A stretch of DNA of 22,739 nt, taken from positions 1 to 22,739 of IMG/VR virus record IMGVR_UViG_3300049717_000028; one strand, 5' to 3'. Positions 5,585-13,806 of this stretch are shown here, piece by piece. The notes under the pieces were generated by a model. That model had not been told where the DNA came from, did no database searches, and saw nothing but the letters and a program-made list of their open reading frames with translations. Both the position numbers and the translations under genes were made by a program. Position 1 is the first letter of the stretch, and each line of letters starts with the position of its first letter. Origin of the DNA: a virus.

Positions 5585-5696
5585 TTTTATCAACCTTTGA
5601 TTGTGGCGTGTTTTGCGCTTCCTGCTTTTTCAAGTAAGACAAATACCCTGATATGATTAACGTAATCAGGGCAATTATTGCCGATACCGTACCCAT
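5466..5696 (-). CDS. Inner-membrane spanin-like protein (Rz-like)
   Basis: A 76-residue protein with an N-terminal membrane anchor (about 3-22, VSAIIALITLIISGYLSYL), then a charged periplasmic segment (KKQEAQ; ELEKALIENDDTKLD) able to form a coiled coil. This is the plan of an i-spanin. It starts at ATG 5696, sharing one base with the holin TAA (TAATG), so translation is coupled. The o-spanin begins inside it in another frame. It is shorter than lambda Rz (about 150 aa), which is common in phages with short spanins. The assignment rests on architecture and position, not on a sequence signature. Confidence 0.68.
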   Translation of the reverse strand: MGTVSAIIALITLIISGYLSYLKKQEAQNTPQSKVDKNDNELEKALIENDDTKLDTMFNDVLVRDSAEATNPDSAK

Positions 5697-5938
5697 TAGG
5701 TAAGCGATTCTGGTTTTTCGGGGCCGATATTCCCGCTTGAATTGGTGAAGAAGTTTTTGCCAAGATACGCAATGCCCGCCGCAAGAGCTGCCGCGCCTGC
5801 AAACTTGAGTTCTGCCATTCCCGGCAATTTGCCAGCGTTTAAACTTGCCGCAAGTACCGCCATTGCAGCGGTTCCGGCTGCAACAATAAGCCCCTTGAGA
5901 AAATCGCTTTTCCCAAGACTAAGAAAAAAACTATTCAT
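5696..5938 (-). CDS. Holin-like small membrane protein
   Basis: The start chosen is ATG 5938, with AAAGGAGT at 5-nt spacing, giving 80 residues. The longer ORF to 5968 would overlap the endolysin gene and lacks this site. There are two hydrophobic helices (about 14-33 and 44-61) with a short KLPGMAELK linker, and a polar C-terminus (NFFTNSSG...). Phage genomes carry similar two-span proteins ending in a KNFFTNS-type tail beside the endolysin; they are usually called holins, sometimes without experimental proof. It would permeabilise the inner membrane to release or activate the endolysin. It lies 24 nt after the endolysin stop and is coupled to the spanins. Confidence 0.7.
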   Translation of the reverse strand: MNSFFLSLGKSDFLKGLIVAAGTAAMAVLAASLNAGKLPGMAELKFAGAAALAAGIAYLGKNFFTNSSGNIGPEKPESLT

Positions 5939-5961
5939 ACCAACTCCTTTAAAAAAGTTTA

Positions 5962-6447
5962 TTAACAAGAAAACTCAAGATGAAAACACGGATCAACAGG
6001 TGGCTTTATAAACTTGGTCACCGCCTTATATTTTGGAACGATAAAAACAAACATATCTCTTTTGTCTTCTGCGATACTACTTGGCGCAATATCTACAATA
6101 GATAATTTAGGGTCATTGGAACAATGATGCGAAACATTTGCCGGACCAATAACAATAATCTTTGTTTCCATTGCCTCAACAATATCAATACCCTTAAACC
6201 CCATCGCCTTGCTATGCACATATACATCAATAACCTGATCTCCGTATTTGCCGTATAGTTTATACTGAGATTCAGTTCCGTACTTATCGCAATTATCATA
6301 CATGATTTTTGCTTGCTCATGCGGCGTGCTAACTGTCCTGGTAACAGTCAACGTGTCAATGCCACATTTCCCGCAAATACTATTGAGAGTGTCAAAAGCA
6401 AATTGTGGCAACGGCTTAACGTTTGGATTGTAGTTTATTTTAAGCAT
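5962..6447 (-). CDS. Endolysin, M15-family peptidase
   Basis: A 161-residue single-domain enzyme. The zinc-peptidase signature of the M15 (VanY/L-Ala-D-Glu endopeptidase) family is visible. S106-x-H108 followed by D119 in VDIAPS fits SxHxxGxAxD, although the His-Asp spacing is longer (11) than in the classical motif. FHLEF supplies H156 and the catalytic E158. The N-terminal part contains the TRTVSTPHEQAKIMY segment typical of substrate-side helices in this family. No signal peptide is present, so export depends on the holin. The start is poorly defended: the only purine run before ATG 6447 is GGGA. It would cut peptide cross-links in peptidoglycan. Confidence 0.8.
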   Translation of the reverse strand: MLKINYNPNVKPLPQFAFDTLNSICGKCGIDTLTVTRTVSTPHEQAKIMYDNCDKYGTESQYKLYGKYGDQVIDVYVHSKAMGFKGIDIVEAMETKIIVIGPANVSHHCSNDPKLSIVDIAPSSIAEDKRDMFVFIVPKYKAVTKFIKPPVDPCFHLEFSC

Positions 6448-6503
6448 TTAAAATCCCAAAACAAGAGACAAGCTTAGTTTGTTCTGCCTATTTCCGCCTA
6501 TTG

Positions 6504-6932
6504 TTACAACCAATTAAACTGTTTTGCCAATACCTGAACCAGTATGCTAAAAACACAAATAGCCGCTCCCACTATTGCGGTAATACGTGTCTGCCTGTTT
6601 TCTTTTTTTTGCGCCACCCTGTTTTCTTTTTCTTCCCTTTTGCGGGCTATTTCATCATTCATCCAAGATTCTATATTCCTCAGTTTTCCGTTGTGGTTAT
6701 CAATCATTTTTTTTGATTCAATACCATACTTAATCCACTCTTCTACCCGCCACAACCGCTCGTCTGTTGTCGTGATAAAGCCTTTTCTGTCTAACATCCC
6801 GTTTAAAAAAGTATGTATGTCCATGGCTGTTTTATACACATTGTCAAGAGTCTGTTTCATTGTAGGTAAGGTGTTTACTGCTACCTCAACATGCTCGTGT
6901 AAACTACAGACACCCATGTTGCTATCGTTCAT
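6504..6932 (-). CDS. Coiled-coil protein with C-terminal membrane anchor
   Basis: A 142-residue protein. Residues 1-110 are highly charged and helical, with DERLWRVEEWIKYGIESKK (57-75) and a basic IARKREEKENRVAQKKENRQ stretch (about 94-113). A single membrane span (about 117-137) and a QFNWL tail follow. The plan matches XhlA/hemolysin-type lysis accessory proteins, which also have a coiled coil followed by a C-terminal anchor. It lies one gene before the endolysin, which fits a lysis accessory or membrane-tethered role. ATG 6932 has AGGAGA at 7-nt spacing. Named function is inference only. Confidence 0.72.
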   Translation of the reverse strand: MNDSNMGVCSLHEHVEVAVNTLPTMKQTLDNVYKTAMDIHTFLNGMLDRKGFITTTDERLWRVEEWIKYGIESKKMIDNHNGKLRNIESWMNDEIARKREEKENRVAQKKENRQTRITAIVGAAICVFSILVQVLAKQFNWL

Positions 6933-6949
6933 GATGCTTTCTCCTGTTG

Positions 6950-7174
6950 TTACTCTACGGGGTTAATGGCTAATTCTGATATTTTTTGCTCGTAGAATTT
7001 TTGAACTTTAAGATTGTTTTCTATGTCTTTTAATACAGATTCTGCCCTTGTTGTGTTTTTTATCAAGTCAAGCGCTTCGTGTGATATTTGCAGATTGTAC
7101 AATTCTTGAGCCGCGCCCCTAAGCGATTGTTTAAGTAGTGCTTTTTTTTCTTCTACTGTAATTTCTAAAGCCAT
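6950..7174 (-). CDS. Hypothetical helical protein, 74 aa
   Basis: A charged all-helical protein without membrane span or cysteine. It begins MALEITVEEKKALLKQSL and has a second amphipathic segment (RAESVLKDIENNLKVQKFYEQKI, about 44-66). AAGGGG precedes ATG 7174 at a suitable distance. It lies between the glycosyltransferase-like gene and the membrane-anchored coiled-coil gene, at the boundary of the tail and lysis modules. Small coiled proteins at this place are common, but I know of no established function. Confidence 0.68.
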   Translation of the reverse strand: MALEITVEEKKALLKQSLRGAAQELYNLQISHEALDLIKNTTRAESVLKDIENNLKVQKFYEQKISELAINPVE

Positions 7175-7191
7175 AAATACCCCTTGCGTTT

Positions 7192-7725
7192 TTAAAGTTT
7201 TGTTATTAGTATATCATCTGAAATATAATCAATTTTATATCCATTTCCTACAATATCTTGTTGCAATTCAACGCATAAACACTTCCCATATTTATTTCTA
7301 AACCTTACCCCATTTTCACCCTCCAAAACCTCACGCCGAATACATACCGTGCCAATGTCAAAATGCTGCTTCGTTGTTTGTAAACATTTTAGGTAGCAAG
7401 CTCCACAATCTAAGTTATTATCCATATAAGCTATCATTTTTTCAAAATTATCAGGATATAATTGTTTTACATCTCGACATTGCATCAAAAAATATTTATC
7501 TTCTGTCTCTAAAAATTTATCTATGCCAAGATTCCGGCTATTCACTTCCCCTATTATTCGCTCAGGTGTAAATTTGCCTTGGCTATCAATGTCCCCATCA
7601 GTTATGCATGGCACTATCTCCATGGGTATAGTTTGAGATAAAATCGACTGCCTGGCAAGTGAAAATACACTTTGCTCTTTTTTGGTTATTGAGTCTCTTG
7701 CCAATGGAATGTATATTTTGTTCAT
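7192..7725 (-). CDS. Glycosyltransferase-like (GT-A) protein
   Basis: A 177-residue protein. The layout follows a small GT-A (family-2-like) fold: an N-terminal beta strand (IYIPLARDS), a helix with QSILSQTIP, EVNSRNLGID where GT2 enzymes have ARNxGI, then YFLMQCRDVKQLYPDNF. The last segment sits where the metal-binding DxD and the following helix would be. There is no true DxD, only Arg-Asp-Val, so catalysis by the usual mechanism is uncertain. The C-terminus (GTVCIRREVLEG; GYKIDYIS) resembles acceptor-side strands. AAGGA lies 4 nt before ATG 7725. It directly follows the tail-fibre gene and could modify a tail protein or the host surface. That is inference; the family call itself is moderate. 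Confidence 0.5.
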   Translation of the reverse strand: MNKIYIPLARDSITKKEQSVFSLARQSILSQTIPMEIVPCITDGDIDSQGKFTPERIIGEVNSRNLGIDKFLETEDKYFLMQCRDVKQLYPDNFEKMIAYMDNNLDCGACYLKCLQTTKQHFDIGTVCIRREVLEGENGVRFRNKYGKCLCVELQQDIVGNGYKIDYISDDILITKL

Positions 7726-7760
7726 ATTATCCTTGAAACAAGTATAGAAGTTTTTAAATG

Positions 7761-9335
7761 CTATTGAACTACCTGTAAGGCATTCGTTCCGGTTAAAATA
7801 TAAAGCGCTCCCGCTGTTAAGCCACCTGCAATTGCCAGTGCGTTGGTCGCGTATGTAGGCAACCCTACAACCTGAAGTTTACTTGTCGGTGCCGTCGTTC
7901 CGATACCAACTCTTTCATTTGTTAAATCTAGCATTAGAATCGGATTTGTTGGATTTGTTGCTAAACTGCTAGTCCTTCCATACCCTGTACCAACACCTGC
8001 TCCGGATCCGCTTCCAACAGCATAAAAAACGCCGTAGTATGCACTATGCGTTGGTGCCACGTCAAGAAACGGTGTCGTTGTGTTAGCTAATCGCAAACAT
8101 TTTGGAAGTACTATTTGACCGCTTTGCAAAACTGATACCGCATTAATTGGTGTACCGGAGTTATATGTATCAATGTTGAACGATTCGTTTACCGCTGTCC
8201 TAATTCCCCAATATCCACCAGTTCCAACATAATTATATTTTGTACTGTAACCCGTTCCTACATCAATTACGTTGGTATGAGTCGTTTGAGATATAATTCC
8301 GCCTGCAACTTCCAGTTTGTAATTTACCGTTGTTGTGCCAATCCCGACATTACTCCCACTATCATAAATCAAACTATTCCCAAGCGTTGTCACTCCCGCC
8401 GTATTTGTTATTTTCGGAATATACCCTGTAGTACCAAAATTCCCTGCAAGGTAATCAGTACCGGAAACCGCGCTTGCAAATCCGGCAGCCGTAAATTTCG
8501 CCATGGCTCCGGCAGTACCTATTGCTCCCAAATCTGCGTTTACAACCGCGCTATTAGTTATTTGTCCTTGGGTTGCGCTAATATGTAATATCCCTGCGCT
8601 TGCTTTAGCTAACAGCGGCATCCATATACACGTGTTTTGCGCTCCGCCGTCCCAGTCTCCTATTTTTAACGCTACCCCAGCAGAGCCGCATGTTTCTGCT
8701 CCTACGCTAAAATTGTGATACTTTTCTGCATAGTGATCGTATACGCCTGTTGCGCTACTGTAAGAATACGTGTACCCATCACGGAATTTTAATTTATTAT
8801 CACTTGCAAATAAAACATCTTGAGTCCCGCCTAAAATTCTAAACGATTCAGTGTTGTCGGTTTTAAATACCAAGTCACCTTCATCGTGTGCCCAATCATA
8901 TTGCAAAATACCGTCAAGCCCGTTTTGAAACAAGCTAATTTCAGAATAATCGGCAAAATTAATTTTGAATTGTTTTTGACTGTGTAGGGTTGTTGCGTCT
9001 TCATATACGCTGCTGTCTATAACGTTGTCGCCAGCAGGATTAAACATTGCATGGTACAATGTGGTTCCGTCAATAGGCGTTGCACCATCTGCTATGATAG
9101 CGTCAAGAGCGCCGGCAACCTCTGTGACTAATGGATACTCACTATTTGTATAAGCAGAATCTGATGCAAGCAAAGAGTCTTGCGGGAGAAAATACACTGG
9201 CCCATTAGTAGGACTATTAAACATCATTCGCAATCTCAAATCACTTTCAAAGCCAGATTGCGATACGAGCAACTGCGATGGTAATGTCGCCGTTGCTCGC
9301 TCTTTCATCAAATTTGCACCAATTAATAATGTCAT
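7761..9335 (-). CDS. Tail fibre / receptor-binding protein
   Basis: A 524-residue Gly/Ser/Thr/Asn-rich protein. It carries two copies of the trimeric-fibre motif VGIGTT...KL(E/Q)V (from residues 330 and 476), which precede shaft or head segments in many phage fibres. The last 35 residues (VGLPTYATNALA...GLTAGALYILTG...VVQ) are a C-terminal module I recognise from many fibre proteins, where a GLpxGxlYxtg strand set ends in a Val-Val pair. The N-terminal part probably attaches to the tail tip. ATG 9335 has GGAG at 9-nt spacing. It lies downstream of the tail hub and the 112-aa protein, as receptor-binding proteins usually do. Receptor specificity cannot be read. Confidence 0.82.
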   Translation of the reverse strand: MTLLIGANLMKERATATLPSQLLVSQSGFESDLRLRMMFNSPTNGPVYFLPQDSLLASDSAYTNSEYPLVTEVAGALDAIIADGATPIDGTTLYHAMFNPAGDNVIDSSVYEDATTLHSQKQFKINFADYSEISLFQNGLDGILQYDWAHDEGDLVFKTDNTESFRILGGTQDVLFASDNKLKFRDGYTYSYSSATGVYDHYAEKYHNFSVGAETCGSAGVALKIGDWDGGAQNTCIWMPLLAKASAGILHISATQGQITNSAVVNADLGAIGTAGAMAKFTAAGFASAVSGTDYLAGNFGTTGYIPKITNTAGVTTLGNSLIYDSGSNVGIGTTTVNYKLEVAGGIISQTTHTNVIDVGTGYSTKYNYVGTGGYWGIRTAVNESFNIDTYNSGTPINAVSVLQSGQIVLPKCLRLANTTTPFLDVAPTHSAYYGVFYAVGSGSGAGVGTGYGRTSSLATNPTNPILMLDLTNERVGIGTTAPTSKLQVVGLPTYATNALAIAGGLTAGALYILTGTNALQVVQ

Positions 9336-9375
9336 AGTATTTTACTCCACATTAAATATACTTATTGGCTTTGGC

Positions 9376-9714
9376 CTATTCCTGAAAAATAACTATATCG
9401 GACATTGTAACGGTTGATCCAGCAAAAATAACTTTGTCGAACCTGCAAGTATTACGCCCTACCCCGCCAAGACCAAGGGGCATAAGATAATCATGCGATC
9501 TGTCATCAGGATTGCCAATTGGATGCACATTGAGATATGCACCATCTGTTCCACTTGGCTTCTGTTCAGCACAATTGCAAATCCCGCCATTAGGAACAGT
9601 ATAAACGCCTGTTGTAAATCCAGCCAAAGAAATAACCTTGGAAGGGACGCGTATCATTTCCAAAAGGCTTTCAATCGTTTCATCACTTTTTACAGGGCTG
9701 TTATCATCACGCAT
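9376..9714 (-). CDS. Small tail-tip-associated protein, 112 aa
   Basis: A 112-residue protein between the hub and the fibre gene. The N-terminal 25 residues are charged and helical (DETIESLLEMIRVP). The rest is beta-rich with many Gly residues (FTTGVYTVPNGGICNC; YLMPLGLGGVGRNTCRF; AGSTVTMSDIVIFQ). It has three Cys. There is no signal or membrane segment and no recognised family. The position suggests a tail-tip adaptor linking hub and fibre. The ribosome site is weak (AAGAG before ATG 9714), so it may rely on coupling to the hub gene, whose stop lies 24 nt upstream in transcription terms. Confidence 0.7.
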   Translation of the reverse strand: MRDDNSPVKSDETIESLLEMIRVPSKVISLAGFTTGVYTVPNGGICNCAEQKPSGTDGAYLNVHPIGNPDDRSHDYLMPLGLGGVGRNTCRFDKVIFAGSTVTMSDIVIFQE

Positions 9715-9738
9715 AATTACTCTTTTTTAAATTTTATA

Positions 9739-12700
9739 TTATTCTAATAAAGAATCTACATAAGTATCAATATCACCCGTTTCATCAAGAGAATCAACGT
9801 AATCTACAGCATCAGGCGTTTCGTTAAGCCCTGTTGGATCTGGGTAAGGCGTATATTCTGTTGGCATCAATAACACTTTTAACCGCAATTGATCTTTGCC
9901 GGTTACCGGAGAAATTGAAACAATATACCCATGTCTTATTTCATCGTTTGTATAAACAATATCTTTTACTCCTACGACCTTCATCAATTCAAGCTCAATT
10001 GTCGTTGAATTAATCGGCACTGAATACGGTATCAATCCTTTTTGCAAAGTTACCCACTGAGCAAGTATTTTAAGGAAATAATAAGCGGATGAAGAATCGC
10101 CTGTTCCCCATGTTGTATTCTCGTCAAATAAAGCCCTATCTATAAACCAGTTCAATTGTGAAATGTCGTTTTGAGATTGTCTTACTACTCTGTTTACATT
10201 GTAAGAGTTCTTGCATTGATCCCAAATATATTTAGATTCAACATATCCGTCTGTCGGGAAATTGGGACTGCCAAGAAGTCCGCCGAAACATAAGTACCAA
10301 AGCGGTTCGGAAAATAAACCTACAGTCCATGTACTAAAACTGCCAGTCCCCTTTGTCGCTTGTACCGCTACAACCATAATACCGGTACTTGAATCATAAG
10401 AAACAATAGTTCCATACATAAAACGCGCGGTATCGTGTTGAATCAAAACTATCTGGCTAGGAGAGAAAGCAAAGCCTGTTCCGCATGTTACTGTTTTGTT
10501 TACATTGTTCGCAATAGTCAAAGTGGTTGTTGATGTAGTTTGCAAAGTAGCATCAACAACAGATTGATAAGGATCTGGAAACGTTGCAAACATGTCAATA
10601 TTTGCGACAACAAAAGACCGGATAAAAGCCTGTAAGCCAGGATCGAAATTGTATTGCAGTAAAAAATTATTGAATAGTTGCATTACGTCCGTTAGCTCAA
10701 AATCTTCTATTGAATCGCGCCCGATAATATTTAAGTCATGCGTAACTTCTGGAACAAGTGCAATATCTGGGTTAATAGAGCGCAATCCGCGCATCCCGGT
10801 ACGAGTTGGAAACATTGCAACAAAAGAATGTGCGCAAAGTTCGTTTAAATAATTTACGCTGTTTTTTCTATCGGTAAGCGTCCGGCCTACATGCCAATCG
10901 GATCTATCAGTGGCTAGAGTGCCATAGTCAATAAGTGCTGGTGGTATTCCATCGTAATCTTCCAATATGTGCATAAAAGCATGGTAAACATCGTTTGTTG
11001 CGTGGCTTGCATCTGTCGCGGTTGATCCGGTAAGTTCCCCAGTCGCCTTTGTATATAAGTCTCCCTTAATCGTGTCAATTTGCTTTTCAATTACTACCGA
11101 TATCTCTTTTACATTAACCTTGAGAGTGGTTCCTGGCAAAAGGTTTCTTTTTATTACAAGGCGAAATCTTATATTGACAATATTTGGATTAGAAAATATA
11201 CTTGTATCTGTTATTTTAAATATGTTTTTAAACGTGTTTCCTGTTGTACTTGCTCTAATTCCAAGAAGGTTTGATTTGTCTGTTGCATTAAAATTAGTTA
11301 TAAGATCGTTTGGCACAGCATTTACTTGGCTATAGTTTGGATTGTTTGGGCCAGTAAAAATAAGGTCTGAAGTCACTCCAGAAGATCCAGAATGTTCGTT
11401 TCCGTAAATATCCATAGCTATCCATTGTATGTACCAAAGATAAATACCCGCACCTGAAGATCTGTTTACTATCGTAAAATCAACACAAAAATAAACATTG
11501 TCACTTGTGTCGATAATTGTTTGAGACGGTTTATAGTCCGCAAATATTGCGCCGTACCTATTCGTGGCATCAAATATTTGCGACATTGCTTTAGCTGTGC
11601 TTCTGTCTCTATCTGTAACTAAAACAATATCGTCTCCATCATATTTTTCAACAACACCCCAAACCCCAGGATCATTAAAGCGCTCTGTTCCGTATGCAAC
11701 CATTTGCATATTAAAATATTGATACACAGAAGATTTTCCTTCAGGAGTTGACTGGTTCGCTACAAGCTTTACAGAATTTCCACTGGAATTTATTTTTGCT
11801 ATTGGAGAAATATCAATATACTCTTTTAGGTCAGAAGAGAAATCATATATTTGTATTCCGTTAGAACCTTCTACCGCAACAGCAGAATCAAAATATGAAA
11901 GCTGCGCTGTTGTCTCATATTTTGATATTTGAAACCAGTAAATAAAACCATGTGTAGTATTTGGCTTATAATGATCAGATGGCTCAAAATAAATACCAGG
12001 GGGAACTTCTCCGTGCTTGCAGTCCCATGCTGCATGTAAAGTTCCATCATCTTTAAGTAATGGAGCTGCCAAATACAACGATATTTCTATATAAGGATAT
12101 ATCGATGGAGCGCTTCCTGTTGAACTGTTTGAAAGTATTTTGTACATTTGTTTTGTGCTTATATTGCTATCACCAACAGCAACAGACAAATAATAATCTT
12201 TCAATTGATCGTCTGCAATATAAATATTTTTTGTAACTATCAGTTTTAAAATCCAGGGGCCGGTTATTGGATCGGCCGCAGGGGCGTCATAAGAGCTGGA
12301 AGCCGCAAGCGTGTATTTTAATCCAGTAGAGTTTAACCCTGTTGATGTATTAAATTTATTCAACTCTACAAAAGTATTACTGCTTTCTAATTTCAACAGC
12401 TTTGTTTTCGGCACGTCCCCAAATATTACCGGTATCGCTTGCCCGGACGAGCTGTCGATAACGTTTGGATTATTTGTTGGGTTTGTCGTGAGAGGTGGGA
12501 GCATCTTGTGAATCAAGTTTGCATCGTCTTGCACATCAAAATTATAATCAGTTTCAGTATATGGATTATTTACAACCCGACCGCGTGCAACTTGATAAAA
12601 AACATCATCTATCACAACCCACATTATCACACGTCTACCAGTAAAAGAAATATTATTTGTCTTGCAATAATTCCAAAACTTAGCATCATTTCTTACTTTA

Positions 12701-13029
12701 AAACCAAAAGCAGAATCGGTTTTATAAGACCCGCAAGAAATAATATCAACTGACCTTTCAGGGTCAGAAGTGAAAGCATCTTGGAGTAAAAATCCTTCTT
12801 TATATGGGCCGTCAACTGGGGCTCCAGACATGTTGGATCCGTCAACATTTATTTCGTGTGGGCCGTAAGTGGGAATATTTATTGTTCCATCGTAGCCGGG
12901 ATTATCTGTTATTAATTGGAAAATCCCATCAACAAGACCAACGTCACTATCAGTAAGTGTATTCCAATCCGTGTCAGTATCTTCTGAAAATATTTGCAAT
13001 GCGTAATGTATGCCTTTTTTTACCGTCAT
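9739..13029 (-). CDS. Tail hub / central tip protein, 1096 aa
   Basis: The largest complete ORF in the window. The N-terminal ~200 residues look like a baseplate-hub domain: DPERSVDIISCGS, then RVIMWVVIDDVFYQVARGRVVNNPYTETDYNF, then GQAIPVIFGDVPK, which resembles the KPIPIVYG-type turn of gpJ/hub-like proteins. The centre (about 250-680) is beta-rich and divergent and may form carbohydrate-binding or Ig-like modules. The C-terminus (DEIRHGYIVSISPVTGKDQLRLKVLL) is again hub-like. It follows the distal tail gene by 1 nt, with GAGG 9 nt before ATG 13029. Expected role: closing the tail tube at the tip and holding fibres. No lysozyme or peptidase motif was seen. Confidence 0.75.
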   Translation of the reverse strand: MTVKKGIHYALQIFSEDTDTDWNTLTDSDVGLVDGIFQLITDNPGYDGTINIPTYGPHEINVDGSNMSGAPVDGPYKEGFLLQDAFTSDPERSVDIISCGSYKTDSAFGFKVRNDAKFWNYCKTNNISFTGRRVIMWVVIDDVFYQVARGRVVNNPYTETDYNFDVQDDANLIHKMLPPLTTNPTNNPNVIDSSSGQAIPVIFGDVPKTKLLKLESSNTFVELNKFNTSTGLNSTGLKYTLAASSSYDAPAADPITGPWILKLIVTKNIYIADDQLKDYYLSVAVGDSNISTKQMYKILSNSSTGSAPSIYPYIEISLYLAAPLLKDDGTLHAAWDCKHGEVPPGIYFEPSDHYKPNTTHGFIYWFQISKYETTAQLSYFDSAVAVEGSNGIQIYDFSSDLKEYIDISPIAKINSSGNSVKLVANQSTPEGKSSVYQYFNMQMVAYGTERFNDPGVWGVVEKYDGDDIVLVTDRDRSTAKAMSQIFDATNRYGAIFADYKPSQTIIDTSDNVYFCVDFTIVNRSSGAGIYLWYIQWIAMDIYGNEHSGSSGVTSDLIFTGPNNPNYSQVNAVPNDLITNFNATDKSNLLGIRASTTGNTFKNIFKITDTSIFSNPNIVNIRFRLVIKRNLLPGTTLKVNVKEISVVIEKQIDTIKGDLYTKATGELTGSTATDASHATNDVYHAFMHILEDYDGIPPALIDYGTLATDRSDWHVGRTLTDRKNSVNYLNELCAHSFVAMFPTRTGMRGLRSINPDIALVPEVTHDLNIIGRDSIEDFELTDVMQLFNNFLLQYNFDPGLQAFIRSFVVANIDMFATFPDPYQSVVDATLQTTSTTTLTIANNVNKTVTCGTGFAFSPSQIVLIQHDTARFMYGTIVSYDSSTGIMVVAVQATKGTGSFSTWTVGLFSEPLWYLCFGGLLGSPNFPTDGYVESKYIWDQCKNSYNVNRVVRQSQNDISQLNWFIDRALFDENTTWGTGDSSSAYYFLKILAQWVTLQKGLIPYSVPINSTTIELELMKVVGVKDIVYTNDEIRHGYIVSISPVTGKDQLRLKVLLMPTEYTPYPDPTGLNETPDAVDYVDSLDETGDIDTYVDSLLE

Positions 13030-13030
13030 A

Positions 13031-13804
13031 TTATAACGCCTCGCATAAAGTAAACTTGCACTGCCATTGCGGTAACCCGTTCACAAAGCCGCCGGTCATG
13101 CCTTGGTCTTCAAAATCTTTTAAGCGGACATATTTAGAATACGCACGCCTGCCAAATGGTTTTGATATTCCGACTAATTGAGGGGCCAGGAATTTTGCCG
13201 TCCTATTTGTTCGAATAAACGATCTCAAATTTATCATTTCAGTTTCTTTTAAAATATACGTTGCGGTGAATGATCCGGTATCGGTAGAATGTTCTTGATA
13301 CGAGAAAGTTCTGTTGTATGATTCAAGTTTATTTATAGAGTAATCAGAATCAGCGTCTACGTTTGGAGTGATATTTTTTAGGACAGGAAACCCGCTACCT
13401 GTTACAAATGTCGGTGAAATCGCTTTCAATGTTATCGGTAAGCCCCACCCTTTTAGCGTGTGCTGTTCGCGTCTACCCATAAAAGCAGTTGCAGCAATAT
13501 TGCCAGAATAAACAACGTCACAACCAAATATTTTTTCCTGTGAATTAAATGACCCTAAAGACAGTTTACATTGATGCGTATTATCGTTTCTATTTGCTTC
13601 TACGAAATCAATAAACGTATTTATATCTGTTTCTTTTCCGTATAATTTAACATCACAATCATATTGATCTGAAGCCGCGCCTCGATCAGTAGCGCATTTA
13701 TCGCCATTTCCAACAGTAAACCAATTAAGTGCATGTGTTGTCAATGGCTGAAAATCAGGCTTTATTTTCACAGTTATAGAATTGGAGCCGTAAGAAATAA
13801 CCAT
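13031..13804 (-). CDS. Distal tail protein-like, 257 aa
   Basis: A 257-residue beta-rich protein between the tape measure and hub genes, the normal position of a distal tail (Dit) or equivalent tip protein. Segments such as SITVKIKPDFQPL (about 9-21) at the N-terminus and FVNGLPQWQCKFTLCEAL at the C-terminus are consistent with a tube-like beta barrel plus a second domain. I see no exact family signature. GGAG lies 6 nt before ATG 13804, and the tape-measure stop is 2 nt upstream. Assignment is mainly by position and size. Confidence 0.65.
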   Translation of the reverse strand: MVISYGSNSITVKIKPDFQPLTTHALNWFTVGNGDKCATDRGAASDQYDCDVKLYGKETDINTFIDFVEANRNDNTHQCKLSLGSFNSQEKIFGCDVVYSGNIAATAFMGRREQHTLKGWGLPITLKAISPTFVTGSGFPVLKNITPNVDADSDYSINKLESYNRTFSYQEHSTDTGSFTATYILKETEMINLRSFIRTNRTAKFLAPQLVGISKPFGRRAYSKYVRLKDFEDQGMTGGFVNGLPQWQCKFTLCEAL

Positions 13805-13806
13805 TA

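Noticed and set aside
5939-5968. Upstream extension of the holin to 5968
   Set aside because: It overlaps the endolysin 3' end and lacks a ribosome site, whereas ATG 5938 has AAAGGAGT at the right distance.
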